Source: Candidatus Aminicenantes bacterium UBA876 (GTDB taxonomy: Bacteria; Acidobacteriota; Aminicenantia; UBA2199). From it: 41,099 nucleotides of DNA. Location: assembly GCA_002294665.1 (NCBI GenBank), contig DBFQ01000039.1, positions 12,968 to 54,066 on the forward strand. Direction: 5' to 3'. Shown here in pieces: positions 16,688-23,845 of this stretch; the first letter of the stretch is position 1, and each line of letters starts with the position of its first letter. Position numbers and translations under genes: made by a program. The notes beneath the pieces are model-generated. The model made no database searches and had not been told where the DNA came from. It saw nothing but the letters and a program-made list of their open reading frames with translations.

Positions 16688-16763
16688 TAGGCGCGGGCGG
16701 GCTCGAACCGCCGACCTCTACCGTGTCAAGGTAGCACTCTAACCAGAACTGAGCTACGCGCCT
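16688..16763 (-). tRNA. tRNA-Val (anticodon GAC)
   Basis: The 76-nt cloverleaf has a 7-bp acceptor stem (AGGCGCG with CGCGCCT), D-arm TAGCTCAGTTCTGGTTAGAG, and anticodon loop TTGACAC between CTACC and GGTAG. The T-arm has TTCGAGC and the discriminator is A. No CCA is encoded. The first pair is A-U rather than the common G-C. It lies between the HU gene (22 nt) and thrS (19 nt) on the same strand and is probably processed from their transcript. Confidence 0.96.
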
Positions 16764-16785
16764 GTTCCGCAATCTCTGTTGCCGT

Positions 16786-17061
16786 TCAATCCAGCAGGCT
16801 CTTCAACTTCTTGCCGGGAATGAACTTAGCGACCCGACGCGCCGGTATCTCGATGGTTTCACCGGTACGCGGATTCCTGCCCTTTTTGCGTTTTTTCAGC
16901 GTGGATTTGAATGTACCGAATCCAACGATTGTCAGTTTCCCGTCTTTCCGCTTCATCTGGTCGATTACGATTTCCACCAAGCTGTCTATAATGGCCGAAG
17001 CATCGTTTTTGGTGAATTCGGTCTTGCTGACCATCGCGGCCGCCAATTCATTCTTGTTCAT
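16786..17061 (-). CDS. HU family DNA-binding protein
   Basis: This 91-residue histone-like protein bends and compacts DNA. It begins MNKNELAAAMVSKTEFTKND and contains GFGTFKSTLKKRKKGRNPRTG, which spans the HU signature and the start of the DNA-embracing arm. The arm continues with IEIPARRVAKFIPGKKLK. ATG 17061 is seven bases after AGGAGG; the TTG codons just before it are less likely. It has a good promoter and appears to be the first gene of the long minus-strand run through tRNA-Val and thrS. Confidence 0.95.
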   Translation of the reverse strand: MNKNELAAAMVSKTEFTKNDASAIIDSLVEIVIDQMKRKDGKLTIVGFGTFKSTLKKRKKGRNPRTGETIEIPARRVAKFIPGKKLKSLLD

Positions 17062-17087
17062 CAACAATCCTCCTCATAACGATTGTA

Positions 17088-17116
17088 AATGTACATGATA
17101 TCCCCCGTAAAGTCAA
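17088..17116 (-). promoter_or_regulatory. Promoter of the HU - tRNA-Val - thrS run
   Basis: On the minus strand TTGACT (17111-17116) is followed after 17 bp by TACATT (17088-17093). The HU ATG is about 27 nt further on, with AGGAGG between. It lies immediately after the leuD terminator. Confidence 0.65.
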
Positions 17117-17127
17117 CACTGGCCGCC

Positions 17128-17152
17128 AAAAAAGCCTTGCGAACACGGCTTC
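17128..17152 (-). terminator. Rho-independent terminator after leuD
   Basis: On the minus strand AAGCC and GGCTT pair, with an inner TG/CA pair closing a TTCG tetraloop after one mismatch. A run of T6 follows. It lies about 33 nt after the leuD stop and before the HU promoter, so it separates the two transcription units. Confidence 0.75.
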
Positions 17153-17184
17153 TCAGGGATCTTTCCAGGCAGAGTTCGCGCCGG

Positions 17185-17709
17185 TTACACACTCAGCAGA
17201 CTGCCCTTGGCAATAATGTCTCGCTGCACCTTTGAAAGTGAGGGCAAACTGAATGTCTCAGCCGTATCGGTCATCTTTATCAATCCTGAGTCCAGGTCCA
17301 CGTCTACGGGAGCCAGGTGTAGCCATTTCCCCTTGAGCGCCATCTCGCCGGCCTGAGGAAACTCAATGATCGGCATGCCGGAATTGATGGCGTTGCGTTT
17401 GTAAATCGCCCCGAACGATTCAGCGATGATCAGGCGAACGCCCAAAGCGCGGAAACAATCCACGGCGTGCTGACGGGATGAACCGGCTCCGAAATTCGGC
17501 CCGGCTACCACCACATCTCCCTGCCGCGCCAGCTGGGGAAAATCCTTCCACCCTTCGAGATTACCCAGGGCGTAGCGTCCCATTTCATTTATCTCGGTGA
17601 TATGCAGATACTGGTTGTGAAAAATCTGATCCGTATCGATATCCGCTATCAGGCGTCCATCCGCAGCGGTCAACAGGATCAGACGGCCACTGAACTGATT
17701 CTCAGACAT
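17185..17709 (-). CDS. leuD: 3-isopropylmalate (or homoaconitate-type) dehydratase small subunit
   Basis: This 174-residue swivel-domain subunit pairs with the large subunit encoded just upstream (3-bp gap). It shows DIDTDQIFHNQYL, VVAGPNFGAGSSRQHAV (the substrate-recognition loop), and SFGAIYKRNAINSGMPIIE. The length matches the short LeuD/HacB type found in archaea and many deep bacterial lineages, rather than the approximately 200-residue enterobacterial LeuD. The substrate is probably isopropylmalate for leucine synthesis, but the family also includes homoaconitases and dimethylmalate dehydratases. No leuA or leuB is nearby to settle this. Confidence 0.85.
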   Translation of the reverse strand: MSENQFSGRLILLTAADGRLIADIDTDQIFHNQYLHITEINEMGRYALGNLEGWKDFPQLARQGDVVVAGPNFGAGSSRQHAVDCFRALGVRLIIAESFGAIYKRNAINSGMPIIEFPQAGEMALKGKWLHLAPVDVDLDSGLIKMTDTAETFSLPSLSKVQRDIIAKGSLLSV

Positions 17710-17712
17710 GGG

Positions 17713-18966
17713 TCAACCCTCCTTGGCGGTTAAGCGGCCGCTCAGAACCGACCAGGCGACGACTTCAGGAGAAGTCAGGTAATTGAAGCCATCGCCCTGT
17801 TTTCCGGGGAAATTGCGATTCCCGGTGGAAAGCATCACCTCATTGCGCCCGGTCATGCCGATATGGCCCTGAGCACAACCACCGCATCCGGGATTGGAAA
17901 TAATCGCTCCGGCATGGGCCAGATCGCTCAGCATCCCCCGTTCCATGGCTTCGATGTAGACCCGTTGCGTGGTGGGCATAATGGCCAGCCGGGTTCCCGG
18001 CGCGATCTTGCGGCCCTTGAGAATTTTCCATGCCGCTTCGATATCTTCCAGGCGACCGTTGGTGCAGGATCCGATAAAACCGAAATCCACGTGAACATCG
18101 CTCAGTTCAGAGACCCTGTGCACATTGTGAGGAACCGGCGGCGCCGCCACCATGGGTTCGATCGCGGAGACATCAATTGTGATCTCTTCGTCATATCGGG
18201 CATCCGCGTCAGCACGTACCTCTTCGGGACAAGTCCCCAGGCCGTTCATTTGACGGATCTGGTCGGCGGTCCGGGCATTGAAGGGGATGAATCCGACAAT
18301 ACCGCCCATTTCCGTGATCATGCTCAGGAAGGTGATCCGACCGGCCAGGTCAAGGTTTTCAACCGCATCGCCTTTGAATTCTACGGCACAACCCAATACG
18401 CGATCGGTTTTTAATTCCCCCAGCATCCATAAGGCCAGATCCTTACCGCTGACAGGCACCCCCGGTTTTCCGGTAACGCGGACCAGTTTGGTGCGCGGCA
18501 CTTCGAACCAGGTACGGCCGCGACGAAACCCGAAGGCGATGTCCACATCCCCCATCCCCTGACCGAAGCAGTTCACGGCTCCGAGGATGTTCATATGGCT
18601 GTCCGTTCCAACCACTATGGTTCCGGGAAGCGCAATTCCCTCCTCCATCATCGTGTGCGTACCGATGCCGCGGTCCACGTCAAACACGCGGATTCCCTGT
18701 TCGCGTGCGAATTCGCGGCAAATCTGCTGGTTGTTCGCGTACTGGATGGTTTTGGGCGGAACGGTCAGGTCAAAAGTGAAAAGCACGCGTTCACGATCCA
18801 CGACCGGAGTGTCTCCATAGTACTTGCGATAGTTCTTGACCACGTTGGGACCGGCAAAATCCCGCGCGGAAATCACGTCCAGGTCGATCCACACAATCCG
18901 ACCCGGCGCCACTTCTTCCTGGGTATGCCGGGAAAAAATCTTTTCAATGACAGTCATTCCGCTCAT
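17713..18966 (-). CDS. leuC: 3-isopropylmalate (or homoaconitate-type) dehydratase large subunit
   Basis: This aconitase-superfamily subunit holds a 4Fe-4S cluster. The three cysteine ligands are Cys301 (SCTNG), Cys361 and Cys364 (GCGGC). GTIVVGTDSHMNILGAVNCFGQG is broken by no gap, and HTMMEEG is conserved. At 417 residues it belongs to the shorter HacA/LeuC type, against about 466 in E. coli LeuC. The ATG overlaps the mglA stop (ATGA), so it sits in an operon with mglB-mglA, which is unexpected for a metabolic gene. Substrate assignment to isopropylmalate is by family majority only. Confidence 0.87.
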   Translation of the reverse strand: MSGMTVIEKIFSRHTQEEVAPGRIVWIDLDVISARDFAGPNVVKNYRKYYGDTPVVDRERVLFTFDLTVPPKTIQYANNQQICREFAREQGIRVFDVDRGIGTHTMMEEGIALPGTIVVGTDSHMNILGAVNCFGQGMGDVDIAFGFRRGRTWFEVPRTKLVRVTGKPGVPVSGKDLALWMLGELKTDRVLGCAVEFKGDAVENLDLAGRITFLSMITEMGGIVGFIPFNARTADQIRQMNGLGTCPEEVRADADARYDEEITIDVSAIEPMVAAPPVPHNVHRVSELSDVHVDFGFIGSCTNGRLEDIEAAWKILKGRKIAPGTRLAIMPTTQRVYIEAMERGMLSDLAHAGAIISNPGCGGCAQGHIGMTGRNEVMLSTGNRNFPGKQGDGFNYLTSPEVVAWSVLSGRLTAKEG

Positions 18967-19553
18967 TGCAGTTTCCTCTTTACATCGATCATGACCAGTC
19001 GGGAAATCTGTTTCAGGGTGTCGATTACCCCTTCTCCGCTGGTTGCGATGGCTTCCATCACGGGTTCGTTCTTTTTGCGCAACACCGAAATCAGTTCATC
19101 CGCTGGAGTGATGTTCGGCAGGTCGCGTTTGTTCAACTGCAGAACATACGGCATCTCATCAAAATTCAGCTTGTATTCCCGCAGGTTTTCCAGCATGTCT
19201 TCCAGGCTTTCAATGTTGGCCTCGAAACGCTCTCGCTGGGAATCTGCCACGAATACCAATCCATCGACGCCTTTCAGGATCAACTTGCGCGAACTGCTGT
19301 AATAGATCTGTCCGGGTACGGTATAGAGATGAAACTTGACTTTATAGCCCTTGATCTGTCCCAGGTCCAGGGGGAAAAAATCGAAAAACAGGGTTCGCTC
19401 GGTTTCGGTTGCCAGGCTGACCAGCTTGCCCTTGTTCTCGCTCTTGATCTTTTCGTAGATGTATTTGATATTGGTGGTTTTTCCACTGAGTCCCGGTCCG
19501 TAATAAACGATCTTGAAGTTGATCTCGCGGGTGGAGTAGTTTAAGAACGACAA
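18963..19553 (-). CDS. mglA: MglA-like Ras superfamily GTPase (TTG start)
   Basis: This 196-residue small GTPase has the MglA signature P-loop YYGPGLSGKTTN, the TVPGQ switch II motif and LNKRDLP. MglA defines the leading pole and controls motility in Myxococcus, and its activating protein is the roadblock protein MglB. The start is TTG 19553 (SFLNYSTREINFKIVYYG), which matches the family N-terminus, with GGAG seven bases upstream. It lies 2 bp after the roadblock gene. No motility genes are in this window, so the role here could be polarity or pilus control. Confidence 0.92.
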   Translation of the reverse strand: MSFLNYSTREINFKIVYYGPGLSGKTTNIKYIYEKIKSENKGKLVSLATETERTLFFDFFPLDLGQIKGYKVKFHLYTVPGQIYYSSSRKLILKGVDGLVFVADSQRERFEANIESLEDMLENLREYKLNFDEMPYVLQLNKRDLPNITPADELISVLRKKNEPVMEAIATSGEGVIDTLKQISRLVMIDVKRKLQ

Positions 19554-19555
19554 TT

Positions 19556-20044
19556 TCAGTCTCCAAAAATCTCATCAATATCTTCGTCCGTCACTCCCTC
19601 AAAAGGAGATATGTCGTCTTTGAACACATTGGACTGAAGTTTCTCGTTAATGGTTGTAAACACGCCGGCCAGCTCTGAAGTGGCGTTCTTCACCCGGAAG
19701 CGAACCAGACCCAGGTTGGATTCCTTGCGAAAAATGGTGATCAACATCGTGCGTTCATTGATGAGCGATACATAGAGGCTCTTGGAATCGGATTCGGTCA
19801 GTACACTGGTGAACTTGTCGATCTCCAGCATCTGCGCGATACTGTTCACGGCCGAAATGCTTCCGGCGATCAGCGAAGAAATGGAATTCAGGTAGGAATC
19901 ATCCAGATCGCCTGTCGACGCGATGCAATGTCCCTCGGAGTCGGTAATGAAAACAATCTCAGCGCCTGAATTGTGTTTGAGCTCATCAAGAATCTTCTTG
20001 ATCAACACATATTCTTCATTGTAAATAACGAAGTTTTCCTGCAT
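19556..20044 (-). CDS. mglB: Roadblock/LC7 domain protein, MglB-like GTPase activator
   Basis: This 162-residue protein has an alpha/beta roadblock fold (about residues 10-130) with EIVFITDSEGHCIASTGDLD, followed by an acidic tail rich in Asp and Glu. In Myxococcus MglB is the GTPase-activating partner of MglA, and the adjacency here supports that pairing. ATG 20044 has no ribosome binding site. The near-consensus promoter at 20054-20082 predicts only about 3 nt of leader, so the mRNA may be leaderless. Confidence 0.87.
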   Translation of the reverse strand: MQENFVIYNEEYVLIKKILDELKHNSGAEIVFITDSEGHCIASTGDLDDSYLNSISSLIAGSISAVNSIAQMLEIDKFTSVLTESDSKSLYVSLINERTMLITIFRKESNLGLVRFRVKNATSELAGVFTTINEKLQSNVFKDDISPFEGVTDEDIDEIFGD

Positions 20045-20053
20045 GGTTTAACT

Positions 20054-20082
20054 ATTATGAAACGCCTTTATTCGCTTGTCAA
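20054..20082 (-). promoter_or_regulatory. mglB-mglA-leuC-leuD promoter, predicted leaderless
   Basis: The minus strand has a perfect -35 TTGACA (20077-20082), a 17-bp spacer and CATAAT (20054-20059, 5/6 match). The mglB ATG begins only 9 bases after the -10, so transcription should start about 3 nt before the AUG. It lies 5 bases past the recR stop. Confidence 0.75.
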
Positions 20083-20087
20083 CCTTA

Positions 20088-20690
20088 TCAATCCACATCC
20101 CTTCGTCCCTCGATCGAACGTGCGATTGTCAACGCGTCCACGTAATCCATATCCGCGCCGACCGGCAACCCCAGAGCAATGCGCGTCACGCGCAATCCCC
20201 TGTTCCTTAACTGGTCACTGATAAAATGCGCCGTGGCATTGCCTTCCGTGGTGGGGCTGGTTGCCAGGATCACCTCGCGGACCTGACCGTCCGCCACGCG
20301 GCGCAACAGATCGGGAATGTGCAATTCATCCGGACCGATTCCGTTCACCGGAGACAGGTTGCCGTGCAGCACATAATACAGACCGTGGTAAAGACGGGTT
20401 TTTTCGATCGCGATAATGTTGAACGGCTCTTCCACTACGCAGATCAGGCTGCGGTCCCGATTGTCGTCACGGCAGATTTCACAGGTTGTTTCCGTGGTCA
20501 GGGTGCGGCATTGATCGCAGAAACGTACGCTGCGCCGCGCCTCCAGGATCACCCGGGCCAATTCCTCCGATCGCTCCGGATCCGCTTTCAATAGATAAAA
20601 ACCGATTCGCTGGGCAGATTTTCGCCCGATGCCCGGCAGACGGCTCAGCTCCGTGAGCAAACGTTCAAGCGCTGGAGAGAATCCGTTCAT
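20088..20690 (-). CDS. recR: Recombination mediator RecR
   Basis: RecR works with RecO (and RecF) to load RecA on gapped DNA. The 200-residue protein has the N-terminal helix-hairpin-helix (LSRLPGIGRKSAQRI), a four-cysteine zinc motif (CDQCRTL...CEIC), and the Toprim domain (ICVVEE). The C-terminal region contains TEGNATAHFI and LGLPVGADMDYVD. The length is exactly typical. It follows ybaB by 17 bp in the conserved dnaX-ybaB-recR cluster. Confidence 0.97.
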   Translation of the reverse strand: MNGFSPALERLLTELSRLPGIGRKSAQRIGFYLLKADPERSEELARVILEARRSVRFCDQCRTLTTETTCEICRDDNRDRSLICVVEEPFNIIAIEKTRLYHGLYYVLHGNLSPVNGIGPDELHIPDLLRRVADGQVREVILATSPTTEGNATAHFISDQLRNRGLRVTRIALGLPVGADMDYVDALTIARSIEGRRDVD

Positions 20691-20707
20691 CCGCAGTATC
20701 CGCTTTC

Positions 20708-21022
20708 CTAGAAAGGCAGGCCGCCGGGAAAACCGGGTATGCCCATGCCGCCCATCTGATTCTGCATTTCGCTGTCCACTTTGGCCTGGGCATCGTTGAC
20801 GGCGGCGATCACCAGGTCCTGGAGCATTTCCACATCTTCCGCATCCACCACTTCCGGCGAAATAATCAGGGAAGTGATGGTTTTATGGCCGTTCATGTGC
20901 ACCTGCACCATGCCGCCCCCGGCGTTGCCTTCAACGTCCAGCGCGTCTTTCTTTTCCTGCACCTCACGAGCCATGTTCTGGGCCATCTGTATCATCTGGT
21001 TGATATTCGGCATCTTGGCCAT
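20708..21022 (-). CDS. YbaB/EbfC family nucleoid-associated protein
   Basis: This 104-residue protein has the family layout: an N-terminal helix (MIQMAQNMAREVQEKK), a beta-strand DNA-binding core (VQVHMNGHKTITSLIISPEVV), and a flexible Gly/Pro-rich tail ending near GFPGGLPF. It binds DNA as a dimer. Its ATG follows AAGGAGG and lies inside the 3' end of dnaX, with a 59-bp out-of-frame overlap that is longer than usual for this gene pair. Confidence 0.93.
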   Translation of the reverse strand: MAKMPNINQMIQMAQNMAREVQEKKDALDVEGNAGGGMVQVHMNGHKTITSLIISPEVVDAEDVEMLQDLVIAAVNDAQAKVDSEMQNQMGGMGIPGFPGGLPF

Positions 21023-22613
21023 CTTTTCCTCCTTGTACTTTGTCGACCGTAATCAATTGGGCGCGAATCTGATCCGCGAGGTTTTTGATATTGCGATCAT
21101 CCCGTAATTCCTTTTCCATTTCCGCCCGCGTATCTCGGCCCACATCCACCTGAATGGGAAGGCTGTGGCGATATCTTTTGGCAAGTGATCGGGCCAGCAA
21201 ATTCGCGTGTTCGTCCAGAACGGATTTCACATGCCCGTTGCCGCCATCCACCACCACGCGCACGCGCTTGCCGTCATATTCCACAGAGGCGGCGCGGATA
21301 TGCGAAGCCAGGCGTGGGTTCTCCTGTTCCAGGTCTTCCAGCCACCAGGAACGAATCGTGTCCGCGCTGATTTCGAATGCCTGCGCCTGAGATGACGTTG
21401 AATTTTCCGAAACGGGTCTCCGGTCCGGAACCGGTCGCTCCGGATCAATTCCAGCGGTATGGGAATGATCTTCGGCCAGCGATTCGCGTGGATTCATGGT
21501 ACGCAGGACGTCTTCGATGCTCACCAGGTCCGGGAAATAGGAGAGTTTCAAAAACAGGTATTCCAGAATAATGCGCGGATTTTCCGTGTGCCTGACGGTC
21601 ATTTCCATTTCCTTGGCCGCGTGAAAATACCGCAGTAATTCCTCTTCCCGCACCGAGGCGAGCATTTGCCGGATCCGCTCCAGGTTCTCCGGGTTCAGGT
21701 TATGCAGGCTGCCTGGGTCCTTCAGGCTGTGAACCACGATCAGGTCCCGGAGAAACTTCAGGTATTCGGCATAAAAAAAGCGCAGATCAGCGCCCCGTTC
21801 GACCAATTCCTGAACGGACATGATGATATCTTTGCGCCGACGTTGCAATACCGCTTCCGTTACCCGGATGAACAGTTCTTCTTCGATGACGCCAAGGATG
21901 TCGACCACGTCCTCGTCACGTACGTTTCCACTGGACAGCGCGATCGCCTGGTCCAGCACTTTCTTGGCGTCGCGCAGGCTGCCTTCAGACGAGCGCGCGA
22001 TCAGAAAGACGGCATAATCGGAAATTTCCACGTTCTCGCGTTTGCATATATCGTGCAACAAGCGGGCGATCACTTCAAATGGAATACGGCGGAACTCCAG
22101 GTGCTGACAACGGGAGACAATGGTGGCGGGGATCTTGTGAAAATCCGTGGTCGCCATAATAAAATAGGTGTGCTCCGGAGGCTCTTCAATGGTTTTCAGC
22201 AGGGCGTTCCAGGCGGAATTGGACAGCATGTGGACTTCATCGATTACGACCACGCGGTAGCGGTTCTGCATGGGTTTGTATTTCACCGTTTCACGCAAAC
22301 GCCGCACCTCTTCCACGCCGTTGTTGGAAGCACCGTCGATTTCAATGTAATCCGGGGATTGATCTGCGGTGATTTCCTTGCAGAAGCGGCATTCATTGCA
22401 GGGTTCTATGGCCGGACCTTTCTCGCAATTCAGCGCTTTGGCCAGGATCCGGGCCGTGGAAGTCTTGCCGACGCCCTTCATCCCGGAAAAGATCAACGCC
22501 GGGTACAATTTGTCCATCTCCAGCGCATTCTGCAGCGTCTTGACAACGTGGGGCTGACCAATCAGGTCGCTGAAACGTTGGGGGCGGTATTTCCTAGCCA
22601 GTGCCAGATACAT
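20964..22613 (-). CDS. dnaX: DNA polymerase III subunit gamma/tau
   Basis: DnaX is the clamp-loader ATPase. The 549-residue protein has Walker A SGMKGVGKTSTA, a zinc module (Cys in NCEKGPAIEPCNECRFC), EIDGASNNGVEEVR, Walker B VVIDEVHML and the SRC sensor. Domain III follows, then a divergent tau-like C-terminus. I see no A-AAA-AAG slippery site, so a frameshifted gamma form is not supported. ATG 22613 has only a weak GAGCGGGA upstream. The last 19 residues are encoded over the start of ybaB. It lies downstream of SRP RNA and tRNA-Ser. Confidence 0.95.
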   Translation of the reverse strand: MYLALARKYRPQRFSDLIGQPHVVKTLQNALEMDKLYPALIFSGMKGVGKTSTARILAKALNCEKGPAIEPCNECRFCKEITADQSPDYIEIDGASNNGVEEVRRLRETVKYKPMQNRYRVVVIDEVHMLSNSAWNALLKTIEEPPEHTYFIMATTDFHKIPATIVSRCQHLEFRRIPFEVIARLLHDICKRENVEISDYAVFLIARSSEGSLRDAKKVLDQAIALSSGNVRDEDVVDILGVIEEELFIRVTEAVLQRRRKDIIMSVQELVERGADLRFFYAEYLKFLRDLIVVHSLKDPGSLHNLNPENLERIRQMLASVREEELLRYFHAAKEMEMTVRHTENPRIILEYLFLKLSYFPDLVSIEDVLRTMNPRESLAEDHSHTAGIDPERPVPDRRPVSENSTSSQAQAFEISADTIRSWWLEDLEQENPRLASHIRAASVEYDGKRVRVVVDGGNGHVKSVLDEHANLLARSLAKRYRHSLPIQVDVGRDTRAEMEKELRDDRNIKNLADQIRAQLITVDKVQGGKDGQDAEYQPDDTDGPEHGS

Positions 22614-22691
22614 TCCCGCTCACGATTTATCCATCATTTTTACCGGCATCTCTCTGCGTCGTTCCCGTTCCTTATCCAGGGGATTTAAAAA

Positions 22692-22793
22692 GAGATCCAG
22701 GAGGTCCCGATCGCATGCGGGATTCCCCTTAGTGATGCTCCCTTTCGGGCCTGACACGGTTCAAGGACCCGCACCGCCGGGTTCCTGGATCTC
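22692..22793 (-). ncRNA. ffs: Signal recognition particle RNA, small bacterial (4.5S) form
   Basis: On the minus strand 11-bp termini GAGATCCAGGA and TCCTGGATCTC pair perfectly to close a single long hairpin of about 102 nt. Its apex carries GTGTCAGGCCCGAAAGGGAG followed by CATCAC, which corresponds to the conserved SRP domain IV (GUCAGG...GGAA-type loop...AGCA) bound by Ffh. A T5 tract follows at 22687-22691. Placement between tRNA-Ser and dnaX is a common bacterial arrangement. The RNA directs signal-bearing ribosomes to FtsY; ffh and ftsY are not in this window. Confidence 0.92.
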
Positions 22794-22813
22794 AAGAATG
22801 ACAAAGAGCGCAA

Positions 22814-22900
<87 letters not shown>

Positions 22901-22910
22901 GTAAAACCGC

Positions 22911-22939
22911 ATTGTAACCGGAAAATCCGTCAAATGCAA
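22911..22939 (-). promoter_or_regulatory. Promoter of the tRNA-Ser - SRP RNA - dnaX unit
   Basis: The minus strand has TTGCAT (22934-22939), a 17-bp spacer and TACAAT (22911-22916, 5/6 match). The predicted start is near 22904, just before the tRNA. A TTGACG lies within the spacer at a distance too short to serve as -35. Confidence 0.7.
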
Positions 22940-23014
22940 TAGTCGCACCCGCCCGGCTTGCGCTTTTGCTTTCATGCCGGTGAGCGTTCGCAGCCAGTCG
23001 GCTGCGGATGTGGA

Positions 23015-23043
23015 TTGCGCCTCCCGGGTTTAGCCGGTATAAT
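23015..23043 (+). promoter_or_regulatory. plsC promoter, near-leaderless
   Basis: TTGCGC (23015-23020) and a perfect TATAAT (23038-23043) are spaced 17 bp. The predicted start near 23050 leaves about 10 nt before ATG 23060, with no clear ribosome binding site. It is divergent from the tRNA-Ser promoter. Confidence 0.65.
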
Positions 23044-23059
23044 CAAAACCGAGTTATTC

Positions 23060-23845
23060 ATGGAAAACCCGTTCAGGCAAATGGATTCGTATTTCAGTCC
23101 CGATTCTTCCCCACCCCTTTTCCCGAGTTTGTGTTTCTATCCCTGGTTCATGCGCCTGATTTTCCGCTACAACCGGGATGCGCGCCGCGGCATTGCCGAC
23201 GCCGACTATTTCCCCGAGCGCTCATTGGAAGTGATCCGACGCATTGAACACTGCGGCGGCCGCTTCCATGTAACCGGATTGAATTATCTGCGCGCGATGT
23301 CCGGTCCGGCCGTGTTTGTTTCGAATCACATGAGCACACTGGAAACCGTTACCTTGCCGGGATTTATCCACCTGTTCAACCCGGTGACCTTCGTGGTTAA
23401 GGAGAGTCTGGTCAAAGGTCCGGTCTTCGGTCCCGTCATGCGTTCCCGGAACCCGGTCGTGGTGACGCGCCAAAACCCGCGCAACGACCTGATCGCGGTA
23501 TTGCGACACGGCAGACAACGTCTGGGTGACGGCATCTCGGTTGTGCTCTTCCCCCAGGGTACCCGCTCCAGGGGGTTTGACGCTCGCCGGTTCAACACCC
23601 TGGGAGTAAAACTGGCTGCCGGTGCCAAAGTCCCGCTGATCCCGCTGGCGCTGAAAACCGATTTCTGGGATAACGGCTTCCCCATCCGGCCCCTGGGGCG
23701 CCTGCGCCCGGAGCGCACCATCTTCATGGCCTTCTCTGAACCGCTGGATCCCTCACTCAGTCAGGCTGTATTGCATGAGCGGACCATTGTTCATATCCGC
23801 AACCACCTGAGCGCGTGGGGATTGCCCGACTCCCTGATTCATTGA
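23060..23845 (+). CDS. Lysophospholipid acyltransferase (PlsC-like) with variant motifs
   Basis: The 261-residue protein has the glycerolipid acyltransferase fold. Motif I reads NHMSTLE, so the usual HX4D is HX4E. Motif II is around VMRSRNPVVVTRQNPRNDL, and motif III reads FPQGTRS where Glu is usual. These changes recur within some PlsC-like subfamilies, to my knowledge, so the enzyme may still be active, perhaps on another acceptor. I start it at ATG 23060; the longer frame upstream overlaps its promoter. Its 3' end overlaps the converging HAD gene by 7 bp. Confidence 0.85.
   Translation: MENPFRQMDSYFSPDSSPPLFPSLCFYPWFMRLIFRYNRDARRGIADADYFPERSLEVIRRIEHCGGRFHVTGLNYLRAMSGPAVFVSNHMSTLETVTLPGFIHLFNPVTFVVKESLVKGPVFGPVMRSRNPVVVTRQNPRNDLIAVLRHGRQRLGDGISVVLFPQGTRSRGFDARRFNTLGVKLAAGAKVPLIPLALKTDFWDNGFPIRPLGRLRPERTIFMAFSEPLDPSLSQAVLHERTIVHIRNHLSAWGLPDSLIH

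Noticed and set aside
21666..22688. Long + strand frame opposite dnaX
   Set aside because: It is antisense to dnaX, whose Walker and zinc motifs are intact; no family features appear.
22917..22939. TTGACG as -35 of the tRNA-Ser promoter
   Set aside because: It is only 11 bp from TACAAT; the TTGCAT at 17 bp is the better partner.
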